From Methanobacterium sp. SMA-27 (GTDB lineage: Archaea; Methanobacteriota; Methanobacteria; Methanobacteriales; Methanobacteriaceae): 64,000 nt of DNA. The DNA lies in NCBI RefSeq assembly GCF_000744455.1, contig NZ_JQLY01000001.1:496001-560000 (forward strand). Reading direction: 5' to 3'. The notes beneath the pieces are model-generated. The model was not told the DNA's origin. It did no database searches and saw only the letters and a program-made list of their open reading frames with translations. Shown here piece by piece: positions 9,374-18,718 of this stretch (position 1 is its first letter; every line of letters starts with the position of its first letter). The position numbers and the translations under genes are program-made.

Positions 9374-10006
9374 ATGAAATGTACTGTTTGCGGATCTGAA
9401 TCCTGCGAAATATTAAAATCCAAGGGTAAAACCTCCAAAGAACTTTTATTGAAATGTAATAAATGTGGAAACATTTTCAGAGAAACTGTAGAAGTTGAAA
9501 AACCCGTTGATGTTCGTGTTGTTGTAAGTGAATATGAATCATCCCATAAAACATTGGTGAAGTTGTATCCCGATGAATTTTTGGAGTTTGAAGGTGTTCT
9601 AGATCTTGATGGACGTCCGGCTCAGATAACCTCCATTGAAAATAAGAGAGGTGGTAGGGTAATGGTGAGTCCTGTTTCAGAGATTGACACTATATGGGCC
9701 ACATATATAGATACTCCCGCTCGTGTCGGAATCTCAGTCGATTATGGTGGAAGAATACTATCTAGAAAGGTTCAAGTTGATAGGGAATTTGAATTCACAA
9801 TTGGGGATGTTGTTAAATTAGGAGATGTACTTTTTAAGATAAGAGCCATGAAAACCCAGGATAGAAAGATGAGAAAGGGTTTTGCTAAGGCATTTGTGAT
9901 TAAAAGAGTATATGGTCGGCCAGGAGATGATTTAAAGCGTTACCAATATGATTTAACTTCTAAAATATTTAAGTTGGATGGTGTTGAAACAGATGAGGAA
10001 AAATAG
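9374..10006 (+). CDS. HVO_0476-family zinc finger protein
   Basis: It begins with a four-cysteine zinc ribbon (CTVCGSESCE, then LKCNKCGNIF, residues 3-32), followed by a beta-rich domain with PVDVRVVVSEY, GRPAQITSIENKRGGR and GRILSRKVQVDREFEF, and an end rich in basic residues (KTQDRKMRKGFAKAFVIKRVYGRPGDD). The family is conserved across Euryarchaeota and has no proven role; an RNA- or ribosome-associated function is plausible from the ribbon plus the basic tail. GAGGAAG precedes the start. The 3' end overlaps the start of pcm by about 14 bp, so the two are probably co-transcribed. Confidence 0.75.
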   Translation: MKCTVCGSESCEILKSKGKTSKELLLKCNKCGNIFRETVEVEKPVDVRVVVSEYESSHKTLVKLYPDEFLEFEGVLDLDGRPAQITSIENKRGGRVMVSPVSEIDTIWATYIDTPARVGISVDYGGRILSRKVQVDREFEFTIGDVVKLGDVLFKIRAMKTQDRKMRKGFAKAFVIKRVYGRPGDDLKRYQYDLTSKIFKLDGVETDEEK

Positions 10007-10646
10007 AGAACAATTAGTTTCCAACCTTTCAGATAGGGGATATATAAATTCCGAAATAGTCAAAGATGCCATGATAAAGGTTCCACGTGAAGAATTCATG
10101 ACTCCTGAAACAAAGAGTTATGCATATCTTGATAGGCCAATACCTTTAAAAAATGGTCAAACAATATCTGCACCTCATATGGTTGCTATTATATGCGAAA
10201 AACTTGGCCTTCAAAAAGGTATGAAGGTTTTAGAGATAGGGACCGGTTTTGGGTATAATGCTGCTGTGGTGGCAGAGATAATTGGCCCCGAAGGACATGT
10301 TTATACTATTGAACGAATTGAAACTTTAAAAAATACTGCTGAACAGAATTTAAATCGTACAGGTTATTCTAAAAATGTTACTGTAATATTGGGTGATGGT
10401 ACCAACGGATACAACGAACAGGCCCCTTACGATCGAATATACGCCACTGCAAGTGCACCAAAGATACCAGAGCCTTTAAAAAAACAGTTAAAAATTGGGG
10501 GACGATTGATAACTCCAATTGGTCGGGATACATCAGTTCAAGAGTTACTTTGTTTAACAAGGATCAATGAGAATGAATACAAGTCCCATAATCTTGGTGG
10601 TGTTGTTTTTGTTCCAATGATAGGGGAACATGGTTGGCCAGAGTAA
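9993..10646 (+). CDS. pcm: Protein-L-isoaspartate O-methyltransferase
   Basis: A repair enzyme that methylates isoaspartyl residues of damaged proteins using SAM. The SAM site reads VLEIGTGFGYNAAVVAEI, preceded by QTISAPHMVAIICEKL, and followed by GDGTNGYNEQAPYDRIYATASAP, all typical of the family. A closing GGRLITPIGRD motif is present. The frame could start at 9978, but the ATG at 9993 (MRKNREQLV) gives the standard N-terminus and has GGTG upstream. The start lies within the end of the preceding zinc finger gene. Confidence 0.92.
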   Translation: MRKNREQLVSNLSDRGYINSEIVKDAMIKVPREEFMTPETKSYAYLDRPIPLKNGQTISAPHMVAIICEKLGLQKGMKVLEIGTGFGYNAAVVAEIIGPEGHVYTIERIETLKNTAEQNLNRTGYSKNVTVILGDGTNGYNEQAPYDRIYATASAPKIPEPLKKQLKIGGRLITPIGRDTSVQELLCLTRINENEYKSHNLGGVVFVPMIGEHGWPE

Positions 10647-10837
10647 ATTAAACCTAAATTATTGCTTGGTAGTATTCCTATTTTTTATATAAAAGTTTAG
10701 GTTAATTTATTTCATTATTCAATTAAATCAAACCAAATAAAATTTCTAATTTAAATTTAACTCAAAATATTTAGATAATTCATTGATCGATTAAATAACA
10801 TATGTTAAATTGACCTATAGTTAAAAGGAAGAAGAAA

Positions 10838-12115
10838 ATGAAGATATACATTGATACATTTGGATGTACATTTAATCAAGCAGATTCTCAAATAATGGCG
10901 GGATTATTGAATGAGAATAATGGAAGTTTAACAAGTTCTATTGACGATGCTGATGTAATCATTATAAACACATGTTATGTAAAGCATCCTACTGAACAGA
11001 AGGTTATAACCAAGATTCAAAGGTTAAAGAATAGGTTTCCAGATAAAAAATTGATAATTTCAGGGTGTATGGTTGAAATAGATCCTGAAAAACTTGAAAA
11101 AGCCGCTCCAGAAGCTAGCTGGATTGGGCCTCATAAAATCCAAAATGCACCAGAAATAGTTAAATCAGTTATGGATGGAAATATTGTTAGAGCTACAGGT
11201 TATTCTAATAAATCAAAGGTTTGTCTTCCAAAAATACGTTCAAACCCTTTAATACATATTATCCAGATATGTGAGGGCTGTGATGGTGTGTGTAGTTACT
11301 GTTGCACAAGATTTGCCAGAGGAAGTCTTCAGAGTTACTCCATTGAAATGATTAAAAGAGAAGCTGAACAGGCAGTATCTGAAGGATGTAAAGAAATACA
11401 ACTAACTGCACAGGACTCAGCAGCATTCGGTAAAGATAGTGGAGAATCACTTTCTAATTTGATGAAACATATTGCAGATATTGAAGGTGATTTTAAGATT
11501 AGAGTGGGTATGATGCATCCAAAAAGTATGATGGGTGATGTTGAAGGGATAATTGATGCATTTAAACGAGATAAATTCTATAAGTTTCTGCATATTCCTA
11601 TTCAAAGTGGAAATAATAAAATACTTAGTGATATGAATCGTTGCCATAGTGTAGAAGAATTCAAAGCTATAGTAACAAAGTTTAAAGAAGAAATACCAGA
11701 TATTTCAATTTCAACTGATATCATAGTGGGATATCCAACAGAAGATGATGATGCATTTTTAGATACTATGGAATTAATTCAAGAAATAAAACCTGATTTT
11801 CTACATATTTCTAAATATATGCACAGGCCAGGTACAACCTCTTCTGATCTTAAAGAAATAGGATATAATGCCATGAAGAAACGTTCCAAGGCACTTAAAT
11901 ACTTGAAAGAAAAAATTGCAATTGAAAATAATATGGAATTGATTGGAACAACACAGAAGGTTTTAGTAACAAATAAAGGTAGTAAAGGTGGATATGTTGC
12001 ACGTACAAACTCATATAAAACAGTTATTATTGAAAATGCTATTATTGGAACATTTTTAGATGTTGTTATAACTGATGCAAAGCCCACGTATTTAATTGGA
12101 TCAAAATTAGATTAA
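10838..12115 (+). CDS. tRNA N6-threonylcarbamoyladenosine methylthiotransferase (MtaB type)
   Basis: A radical SAM methylthiotransferase of the archaeal/eukaryotic CDKAL1-like group, which converts t6A37 to ms2t6A37. The N-terminal UPF0004 domain carries three cluster cysteines (IDTFGCTFNQADS, NTCYVKHP, ISGCMVEIDP), the SAM cluster is CDGVCSYC followed by CTRFARGSL, and TAQDSAAFG and HIPIQSGNNKILSDMNR follow in the expected order. The C-terminal about 60 residues fit a TRAM RNA-binding domain. Length (425 aa) is typical. GGAAG lies upstream of the ATG. It stands alone between two AT-rich gaps. Confidence 0.88.
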   Translation: MKIYIDTFGCTFNQADSQIMAGLLNENNGSLTSSIDDADVIIINTCYVKHPTEQKVITKIQRLKNRFPDKKLIISGCMVEIDPEKLEKAAPEASWIGPHKIQNAPEIVKSVMDGNIVRATGYSNKSKVCLPKIRSNPLIHIIQICEGCDGVCSYCCTRFARGSLQSYSIEMIKREAEQAVSEGCKEIQLTAQDSAAFGKDSGESLSNLMKHIADIEGDFKIRVGMMHPKSMMGDVEGIIDAFKRDKFYKFLHIPIQSGNNKILSDMNRCHSVEEFKAIVTKFKEEIPDISISTDIIVGYPTEDDDAFLDTMELIQEIKPDFLHISKYMHRPGTTSSDLKEIGYNAMKKRSKALKYLKEKIAIENNMELIGTTQKVLVTNKGSKGGYVARTNSYKTVIIENAIIGTFLDVVITDAKPTYLIGSKLD

Positions 12116-12247
12116 ATGCAATATTTTTAACTGAGAATAACGCAATAAAAAAAAATAAAATTTCTACTTTGTTTATTCCTGTGTATTCGTTCTAATTTTA
12201 TTGAAGTTATTCAAAAAAAATATTAGTAGATTATATAATTTTTTGTT

Positions 12248-14194
12248 TTAGTTTGTTCCGATTCTTATTGCATTTAAAATAACAGCCAGGGTTAGTCCCA
12301 TGTCTCCAAATGCTACTGCCATCCACAATGATACGAATCCAAGTACAGCAAAAATAGCGAATGACCCCTTAACAATAATTGATAAAGAAACGTTTTGTTT
12401 AACAATGGACATTGTTCTTCTACTTAAGTCTATTAAATAATTAATTTTTGAGAAGTCATCGTGCATTAAAGCAATATCTGCAGTTTCTATAGCTACATCT
12501 GAACCCGCAGTCCCCATTGCAATACCTACATTTGATATGGCTAGTGCAGGTGCATCATTTACACCATCACCAACCATTGCAACGTGTTTATCTTTATCAA
12601 TTAGTTTGTTGATAATTTCAACTTTATCTTTGGGTAATAATCCAGAATAATAATCATTTATACCTATTTCAGAAGATACTGCTCTAGCTGTTCCTTTATT
12701 ATCTCCAGTAAGCATTATGGTTCTTATATTCTTTTCTTTAAGTATGGTAATGGTTTTTTTAGAAAGGGGTCTAATTTTGTCCATTAATCCTATTAACCCA
12801 ATAATATGTTTGTCATCACCAATCATAACAGTTGTTTTGCCTTCGTTCTCAATTTTATTTATTATTTTATCAGGAAATTCTGGATTATTTTTAAATAAAC
12901 CTTTTTTTCCTATATAAAACACTTTATTATCGATATTACCTTTAATGCCCATTCCTGTAACAGATTCAAAGTCGTAAACTTTCTTAAATTTCAAATCAAT
13001 TTCTTTTTCACTGTAACTAATTATAGCTTCCGCCAGTGGATGTTTAGATTTGGCTTCCAATGAACTTGCAATTTGAAGTAATTCATTTTTTGAGTAGTTA
13101 TTTAATTCTATTATGTCTGTTAACTCTAACTTACCTTCTGTAAGTGTTCCTGTTTTGTCGAACACCATAGTTTTGATATTCTGCATTTCTTCAATATATT
13201 CTCCTCCTTTTATCAACACCCCATTTTTTGTACCTGCAGTTATCCCAGAAACCATTGAAACTGGGGTTGATATTGCCAATGCACATGGGCAGGATACTAC
13301 AAGTAATACTAAGGCTCTGTAAAACCAGGTGTCAAAATTTAATCCAAAAATAAATGGAGGTATGGTTGTAACCAATACTGCAAGTCCCAATACTCCTGGT
13401 GTGTAGTAATTGGAAAATTTGTCTATAAATGCTTCTGTTTTTGATTTTTTTTGTTGTGAAGCTTTAACCAGTTCTATAATTTTTGATATTACTGTTTCAT
13501 CAGAGGTTTTTGTTACTTTTACTTCTAAATATCCCTCTTCATTTATTGTACCTGCAAAAACATTATTCCCCTCTTTTTTAATTACAGGTAAACTTTCACC
13601 AGTTATTGCTGATTGATTAACTGTGGAAATACCATTAATAACAATACCATCTAAGGGAATCTTATCTCCAGGTTTAACAACTACCACTTCGTTTATTTCT
13701 ACTGCATGGGCGTGTAATTTAAAATTTTTTTCTCCTCTTTTGACAATGGCTGTTTGTGGAGCAAGTTTTATAAGGGATCCAATGGATTTTCTAGCTCTTT
13801 CTCCAGCGTAGTCTTCTAGGTATTCTGCTATATAGAATAAGAATATTACAGATGCTCCTTCGGCTCCTTCCCCAATTAAAAATGCCCCTATAGCAGCTAT
13901 TGTAATTAACAAACTAATACTGAATTTCCCTTTAATAAGTGCTTTAATTCCATTGGGAATTATTTCATATCCTGAAATTATTGCAACCGTTAAAAATAGG
14001 ATTAATGCAAAAGTTTTTTGATCAGTAAAGAAGTTTAAATATAAACCTAATATCAAGATTATAGCGGATATTCCAATGATATATATGGCTTTAAATTTGT
14101 TTTCGGGTTCTTTTTCTTCGAATATGTTTGCTGAACAATATTTACAGGATTCAACTGATTCTACTTTGCTTTTGTCCATATCACTCAGTGGCAT
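12248..14194 (-). CDS. Heavy-metal P1B-type ATPase, probably Zn/Cd/Pb export
   Basis: The catalytic phosphorylation site is [13 protein letters not shown], the hinge is [12 protein letters not shown], and the membrane metal site is [13 protein letters not shown] (CPC). [15 protein letters not shown] in the last helix has the D-x-G and N pattern of the Zn/Cd/Pb class. The N-terminus lacks a full HMA domain and instead has a short [12 protein letters not shown] cysteine pair that could bind metal. The start overlaps the end of the ArsR-type gene by 14 bp; an ATG at 14179 is possible too. With that regulator it forms a metal-sensing and export operon. Length is 648 aa. Confidence 0.88.
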   Translation of the reverse strand: MPLSDMDKSKVESVESCKYCSANIFEEKEPENKFKAIYIIGISAIILILGLYLNFFTDQKTFALILFLTVAIISGYEIIPNGIKALIKGKFSISLLITIAAIGAFLIGEGAEGASVIFLFYIAEYLEDYAGERARKSIGSLIKLAPQTAIVKRGEKNFKLHAHAVEINEVVVVKPGDKIPLDGIVINGISTVNQSAITGESLPVIKKEGNNVFAGTINEEGYLEVKVTKTSDETVISKIIELVKASQQKKSKTEAFIDKFSNYYTPGVLGLAVLVTTIPPFIFGLNFDTWFYRALVLLVVSCPCALAISTPVSMVSGITAGTKNGVLIKGGEYIEEMQNIKTMVFDKTGTLTEGKLELTDIIELNNYSKNELLQIASSLEAKSKHPLAEAIISYSEKEIDLKFKKVYDFESVTGMGIKGNIDNKVFYIGKKGLFKNNPEFPDKIINKIENEGKTTVMIGDDKHIIGLIGLMDKIRPLSKKTITILKEKNIRTIMLTGDNKGTARAVSSEIGINDYYSGLLPKDKVEIINKLIDKDKHVAMVGDGVNDAPALAISNVGIAMGTAGSDVAIETADIALMHDDFSKINYLIDLSRRTMSIVKQNVSLSIIVKGSFAIFAVLGFVSLWMAVAFGDMGLTLAVILNAIRIGTN

Positions 14195-14534
14195 GTTCTA
14201 CTCCCATTTCTATTATTTTTACAACATGTTCGTCTGCTAGTGAATAATAGGCCATTTTGCCATCTTTTCTAAAATTAACTAGATTTTTTCCCCTTAAAAT
14301 TCGTAACTGATGGGATATAGTTGATTGGTTTGCACCAAGAACAGCAGATATATCACAGACACAAAGTTCTTTTTGATACAATGCATGTAGTATCTTGATT
14401 CTTGTTAGATCACCAAATATCTTAAAGTTCTCTGATACATCTAATAGGATAGAATCATCGAGCATATTTGATTTGACTTCTTTAACTGCTTCATTGTTAC
14501 TAGATTGAATTTCACAGAGATCATTATTCTTCAT
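14181..14534 (-). CDS. ArsR/CadC-family metal-responsive repressor
   Basis: A winged-helix repressor of about 117 aa. The helix-turn-helix reads [20 protein letters not shown], preceded by [11 protein letters not shown], whose Cys-x-Cys at the start of the recognition region is the classic alpha-3 metal site of CadC/ArsR sensors. The wing contains [13 protein letters not shown]. The frame continues to an ATG at 14558, but a TATA box at 14559-14566 places transcription start near 14535, so the ATG at 14534 ([10 protein letters not shown]) would be translated from a leaderless message. It is the first gene of a two-gene operon with the P1B ATPase. Confidence 0.85.
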   Translation of the reverse strand: MKNNDLCEIQSSNNEAVKEVKSNMLDDSILLDVSENFKIFGDLTRIKILHALYQKELCVCDISAVLGANQSTISHQLRILRGKNLVNFRKDGKMAYYSLADEHVVKIIEMGVEHATE

Positions 14535-14560
14535 ATGGTTAAATGTACATATGACCATAT
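14533..14560 (-). promoter_or_regulatory. Inverted repeat overlapping the arsR-type promoter (candidate operator)
   Basis: Seven-base arms ATATGGT at 14533-14539 and ACCATAT at 14554-14560 form an inverted repeat between and over the TATA box (TTTATATA, 14559-14566 on the minus strand) and the predicted transcription start. This position would block initiation when an ArsR protein binds. The arms are seen directly; operator function is inference. Confidence 0.5.
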
Positions 14561-14566
14561 ATAAAC

Positions 14567-14941
14567 TTTATGATGATATTTATAAACTTGTTCCAAAAAA
14601 AATTTTAATCTATATTTACTCACTAAACCAATAGAATATTAAGAAAAAAAGAGATTAATGATAAAATAGAAAAATATAATCCCAATTAAAAAAAAAGGAA
14701 GCTAGATTTTTAGATACTTAATTAATTGAAGGTATAATATCTACATTTATTGTAAATGATTTATTTATCCTTTTTTTTAGATAATCCTAACTTTTAATAT
14801 AATTGCAGACAACATATACTAAAAAAATTACAGAAATTTTATTTATCCAAATAATAAATCTTAATGAAATAATTCATCTATGTCTAAAAAATTGGTTATT
14901 ACTCTTAAATTTATGAATTTAACCAAATAAGTGGTGATTTT
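14567..14941. other. AT-rich intergenic stretch
   Basis: No reading frame, tRNA or clear stem is visible. Runs of A and T may serve as transcription ends and starts. The ribosome site of the next gene (GGTGAT) lies at its right end. Confidence 0.5.
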
Positions 14942-15571
14942 ATGTCTTATTTAATCTGTGAAGAATGTGGGAAATACTATGAACTAAATGAGGGTAAATC
15001 TTCCTTCAGTTATGCCAAATGCGAGTGTGGTGGAAAATTAAATTATTCATCTACATTAAATGGATCTAAAAAAAATTACATACCTTCTAATGATCAAAAA
15101 ATCACCTGTTCAACCTGTGGAGTTGTAAATTCCGAAAATTCGGTTATATGTTCGGGTTGTGGCAGAGAATTAATAAATGTATCAAAAAAATCTCCAAATG
15201 TAAGTATAAGTATACTTGGTGTTGCAGTAGGATTTGGATTTTTAATCATTGCAATTGTATTATCTGTACTAGCAATATTCGGAACTAATATTCCTCAGAA
15301 AACTGAAGATATTCCCCAAAATTTTTTAATCGCCTTTGGAATATTGGCTATGTGTGTGGCAATAATTTCAGGGTTGATTTCTTCGTACATAGGTGGAAGT
15401 ATCAACTTCAAAAATGGAATTATAAATGGGGGTCTTGTTGGAGTTATTTTAGGGATTATGGTTGGAATTACAAGTGGAAGTCTGGCTTTCTTTGGAGTTA
15501 TAGCAATATTTGGTTCATTATCTGTTGTTGGGGGAATATTTGGAACACTTTTAAAGAGAAAAAAATTATAA
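14942..15571 (+). CDS. Zinc-ribbon membrane protein
   Basis: Two cysteine pairs near the N-terminus (LICEECGKYYELNEG and AKCECGGKLNY) make one ribbon, and a second one follows (ITCSTCGVVNSENSVICSGCG, about residues 56-78). Four hydrophobic segments come next: roughly residues 88-112, 123-147, 155-180 and 185-205, ending in basic residues. A GGTGAT ribosome site precedes the start. The first ribbon matches that of the 104-aa protein at 36557-36868, a domain common in Methanobacterium. Function unknown; the topology puts the ribbons in the cytoplasm or at the membrane surface. Confidence 0.65.
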   Translation: MSYLICEECGKYYELNEGKSSFSYAKCECGGKLNYSSTLNGSKKNYIPSNDQKITCSTCGVVNSENSVICSGCGRELINVSKKSPNVSISILGVAVGFGFLIIAIVLSVLAIFGTNIPQKTEDIPQNFLIAFGILAMCVAIISGLISSYIGGSINFKNGIINGGLVGVILGIMVGITSGSLAFFGVIAIFGSLSVVGGIFGTLLKRKKL

Positions 15572-15583
15572 TAAAAATATGAA

Positions 15584-15780
15584 TTATTTCCCTTTCATAA
15601 TCTTTTTACTTAATTTTTCCATTTTTTTAGCTTGTTTGATCGGTTTTTCCAAGTTATCGTCTTCAATCGCTATATACCCAGTATATCCGCATTTTTGAAC
15701 ATTCCCATAATTTTGCCTGAGGATTGTATATTTTCATTTGGTTTGAACCACATTTGGGGCATGAATCGCCATTTTGACCA
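15584..15780 (-). pseudogene. Frameshifted copy of the small zinc-ribbon gene at 15967-16161
   Basis: Read on the minus strand, this stretch encodes GDSCPKCGSNQMKIYNPQAK, WECSK, then after one extra base CGYTGYIAIEDDNLEKPIKQ and a lysine-rich end, parallel to the intact 64-aa gene 190 bp away. The insertion lies in an A run between the third and fourth zinc cysteines. No start codon in frame precedes it. It is a decayed tandem duplicate of its neighbour. Confidence 0.7.
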
Positions 15781-15966
15781 TATCTCCATAAAATATGTTT
15801 AAAAATTCGAATTTATTTTTTTGGGATTATTTTAGGTGTTTTAATTGGAATTACAATGGAATTAGTGCTTTCAATATTTTTTACAAAAATCAGTTAATAT
15901 CATGTATAAAGAATATTCTACGAATGTTTTTAAAGAAGGCTCAAAAACATCCCAAATTTTAAGCTA

Positions 15967-16161
15967 TTATCTACCTCTGATAAGTTTTTTACTCAATTTA
16001 TCCATTTTTTTGAGGCTTTTAATCTGTTTTTCAAGATTACCATCTTCCACAACAACCGAACCACTATATCCACATTTTGAACATTCCCATACGGGTGCCT
16101 GTGGATTGTGTATTTTCATTTTTTTTGAACCACATCTGGGGCATGAACTAGTTTTTGTCAT
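15967..16161 (-). CDS. Small zinc-ribbon protein
   Basis: A 64-aa protein with a four-cysteine ribbon, SCPRCGSKKMKIHNPQAPVW followed by ECSKCGYSGSVVVEDGN, and a basic helix at the end (KQIKSLKKMDKLSKKLIRGR). Minus-strand AAGGAGAA lies upstream of the ATG. The opposite-strand frame here is its shadow. A frameshifted duplicate lies just downstream. Such proteins are widespread in Methanobacteriales; the molecular role is unknown. Confidence 0.7.
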   Translation of the reverse strand: MTKTSSCPRCGSKKMKIHNPQAPVWECSKCGYSGSVVVEDGNLEKQIKSLKKMDKLSKKLIRGR

Positions 16162-16461
16162 TTTAATTATTCTCCTTTAAATATTATAATATTACAAATT
16201 TAATATGTAATATTAATTTAGTAAATTTGATATTTATGGTTATGTCTTTAACATCTATTTTTAAAAAAAATGTTTTCAAATTTTGTATTGTATTTAGATA
16301 ACTTCTGAAAACTTAATGAATTTATTATACTCTATTTTTTTAGTTTATTTTATGGACTTATAACTTTTAAATTACTTGTATAATCTTAAATTACCCAGAT
16401 AATACTTAAAAGAACTTCAAAAAAAAATTATAATACATTAATAAATGAAAATATTAAAATT

Positions 16462-16538
<77 letters not shown>

Positions 16539-16540
16539 AA

Positions 16541-16612
<72 letters not shown>

Positions 16613-16643
16613 AAAATGAGTCCATCTTGAATATAACTCTATT

Positions 16644-16652
16644 CATATATAA
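16644..16652 (-). promoter_or_regulatory. TATA box for the tRNA-Val/tRNA-Phe pair
   Basis: The minus strand reads TTATATATG about 32-40 bases before the first base of tRNA-Val, the normal archaeal TATA position for a short 5' leader. Confidence 0.55.
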
Positions 16653-16719
16653 CACTTTGCATGGGTGAACTTATCATCTGCTCTCACATTAGTCCTATAT
16701 TTCCCAAAAGAAATGTAGA

Positions 16720-17058
16720 TCAACATGGAGATGTAAAATAGTATGCAATCAGATGAGGATATACTTGACTATTGGTTTGAAAAGAAAAATTTAAGTAAAA
16801 ATTCAAGAGAACTATATACTCTTGCAATGAAACAATACTCAGAATTAATGGATTAAAAAACTTTAAACTCCCATTAACTTTTCTATATTCGGGTTTATTG
16901 TCTATTGTGCCATAACCATTTAGTTCTAGTTTAACCCATTCTTCAAAGTCTTTAATTTTCAATTTTTTAGCTACTAAATATGCTTTTCTAAGTAAGTTTG
17001 AAATATCGATATCTGAATCAATAGCTTCTTTTTGAAGTTCTAAAATAATAGAACTCAT
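16720..17058 (-). pseudogene. Truncated AbiTii-domain protein (N-terminal fragment)
   Basis: The first about 68 residues match the AbiTii domain I recall: LELQKEAIDSDIDISNLLRK, AYLVAKKLKIKDFEEWVKLE, LNGYGTIDNKPEYRKVNG. The AbiTii domain is associated with abortive-infection-type defence genes. From about 16855 leftwards the frame runs antisense through the integrase remnant and gives a hydrophobic, unrelated tail, so the real C-terminal part is missing. A strong AAGGAGGAG ribosome site precedes the ATG, so the truncated product may still be made. Confidence 0.65.
16743..16856 (+). pseudogene. N-terminal remnant of a tyrosine recombinase (phage-type integrase)
   Basis: A 37-codon frame encodes DILDYWFEKKNLSKNSRE followed by LYTLAMKQYSELMD and stops. 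This resembles the SAM-like N-terminal DNA-binding domain of XerC/phage integrases (a start of the type WFEKKNLSxxTRxxY). The catalytic domain is absent. It sits about 130 bp from the tRNA-Val gene, a usual integration site. Its stop falls where the homology of the opposing AbiTii fragment also ends (about 16855), which looks like a deletion join. A GGAGATGT motif precedes the ATG. Confidence 0.6.
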
Positions 17059-17265
17059 ATTACTCCTCCTTATTTAAAACAAATTGAGAATTGCTATTAC
17101 ATTGAAATATAGTAAACTCCCCTAAACTTAATCAATTGAAACTAGAATTTATTATTTGCTATTTAGATTTTCATGGAAAAAATATTTGGAACATTATAAA
17201 TAGATTGGGATATGTAAGAATGATCATAACGAAATGGATATAATTATTAATGGGGGTCTTTTAGA

Positions 17266-17639
17266 ACGGAAAATTCGAAGATCTTAATCGTAGAAGATGA
17301 AAGTATAGTAGCAACAGATTTAAAACAACAAATAGAACAAATAGGCCACAAAGTAGGTGGGATAGCAAACAACGGAAAAGATGCCATAAAAAAATGTAAA
17401 GAAAAACAAATCCCGACTTAATATTCATGGATATAATGCTAAAAGGAGATCTAGATGGAATAGAAACAGCAAAAATAATAACCAAACTCTACAAAATTCC
17501 CCATATATACCTAACAGGCCACCAGGACAATACAACATGGGAAAGATCAAAAACAAGCCTACCATCAGACTACATCAACAAACCATTTGACGAAACAGAA
17601 ATAACCAAAGCCATACAACAAGCACTATATCCCAAATAA
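17266..17639 (+). pseudogene. Frameshifted response-regulator receiver gene (module A)
   Basis: The first part encodes SKILIVEDESIVATDLKQQI, EQIGHKVGGIANNGKDAIKK and meets a stop. The second part, in another frame, continues with LIFMDIMLKGDLDGIETAK and SDYINKPFDETEITKAIQQ. The break lies near 17410, just before the phospho-acceptor aspartate. At the expected start, after a GGGGGTC ribosome site, the codon is ACG rather than ATG; the fragment in module B has the same ACG. The gene is closely related to the intact regulator at 18292-18696. Confidence 0.82.
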
Positions 17640-17668
17640 ATTATATCTGTATAAGAGTTTATTAATTT

Positions 17669-18013
17669 TTATAAAAATTGTAGATAATTAATTATATAAA
17701 ATGATATTGCAACATAAACTGCCACACCAATGACTATAGCAACTAATAATCCTTGCTTTGGCAGTAGATATGCAATACAAAGTAGAAAGATTATCCATAC
17801 TGGAGTTAATATCATGAGTCCTTTGACATAATCTAATACAGGTAAACTACCAGCTTCGCTGTAGATGGTTAAAATGCTCATAATGCTTACCATTGGAAAT
17901 AATGCTATGAAAGCTGCTAATATCCCTTTATCCTTACTGCCAAAGTAAGTGATTAGGGTTAGGATCGAACCCCCTATGATAAAATATAGTATGAATTTTA
18001 AACCTTCACCCAT
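17669..18013 (-). CDS. Four-helix membrane protein, GlpM/DUF3147-like
   Basis: 114 aa with four hydrophobic segments (about residues 5-23, 29-50, 60-82 and 87-110), spaced by the short loops FGSKDKGILAAF and SEAGSLPVLDYVKG. This resembles small GlpM/DUF3147 membrane proteins. A close paralogue with the same loop pattern is at 51857-52192. No partner gene is obvious here; it lies between two receiver-domain genes. Function unknown. The family name is tentative. Confidence 0.6.
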   Translation of the reverse strand: MGEGLKFILYFIIGGSILTLITYFGSKDKGILAAFIALFPMVSIMSILTIYSEAGSLPVLDYVKGLMILTPVWIIFLLCIAYLLPKQGLLVAIVIGVAVYVAISFYIINYLQFL

Positions 18014-18291
18014 TTCAACTCACCAAACAATAAAAAATAAATTTATATGATTTTTTTATTATGAAAAGTTTTTATATTATTAATATGTTATTTGATACTT
18101 TTAATAATTTTCAATAAAATAACTATTTAACCTGTAGAACATTATAACAAACCTCTTGCTAGTAATAGAATTAATTCTCTTTTTTTTGGATCCTATAAGT
18201 TTAAATTATAAGTTCTTAATATACTGTATTAAGACTTGTTAATGGATATTATGCAGTAAAATTTTACCATACAATTTTGGGGGCTGTAATA

Positions 18292-18696
18292 ATGCTAAAC
18301 ATAAAAATTTTAATTGTAGAAGATGAAATCATCATGGCTAACGATTTAAAACAACAATTAGAAGAAATAGGCTATGAAGTAGTAGGTATAACCGGGAACG
18401 GGGAAGATGCAATAAAAAAAACAGGAGAAACCAAACCAGATATAATTTTAATGGACATAGTACTAAAAGGAGAAATAGATGGAATAGAAACAACACAACA
18501 AATACGAAACCTCTACAACATCCCCGTTATATATTTAACCTCCAACTATGACGATAAAATCTTAGAAAGAGCAGCAAAAACCTACCCCGCAGGTTACATA
18601 ACAAAACCATATGACCATATAGGAATACACACAGCCATACAAATGGCAGCATTACAAACACCAAAATCCAGGAAAAACAAAAAAATAAATGTTTGA
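18292..18696 (+). CDS. Single-domain response regulator
   Basis: A receiver domain without an output domain. The acidic pair is in ILIVEDEIIM, the phospho-acceptor aspartate in PDIILMDIVLKGEIDGIE, the conserved threonine-type position in VIYLTSNYDD, and the lysine in GYITKPYDHIG. A TTG frame start at 18277 exists, but GGGGGCT at 18279-18285 serves as the ribosome site for the ATG at 18292. The only kinase in the window is at 21404, within the same accessory module, and is a candidate partner by proximity only. Confidence 0.85.
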   Translation: MLNIKILIVEDEIIMANDLKQQLEEIGYEVVGITGNGEDAIKKTGETKPDIILMDIVLKGEIDGIETTQQIRNLYNIPVIYLTSNYDDKILERAAKTYPAGYITKPYDHIGIHTAIQMAALQTPKSRKNKKINV

Positions 18697-18718
18697 TCAA
18701 TTTTAATTCAACACTTCT

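Noticed and set aside
15902..16180. Plus-strand frame of 92 codons
   Set aside because: It is antisense to the zinc-ribbon gene at 15967-16161, whose cysteine pattern and ribosome site are convincing.
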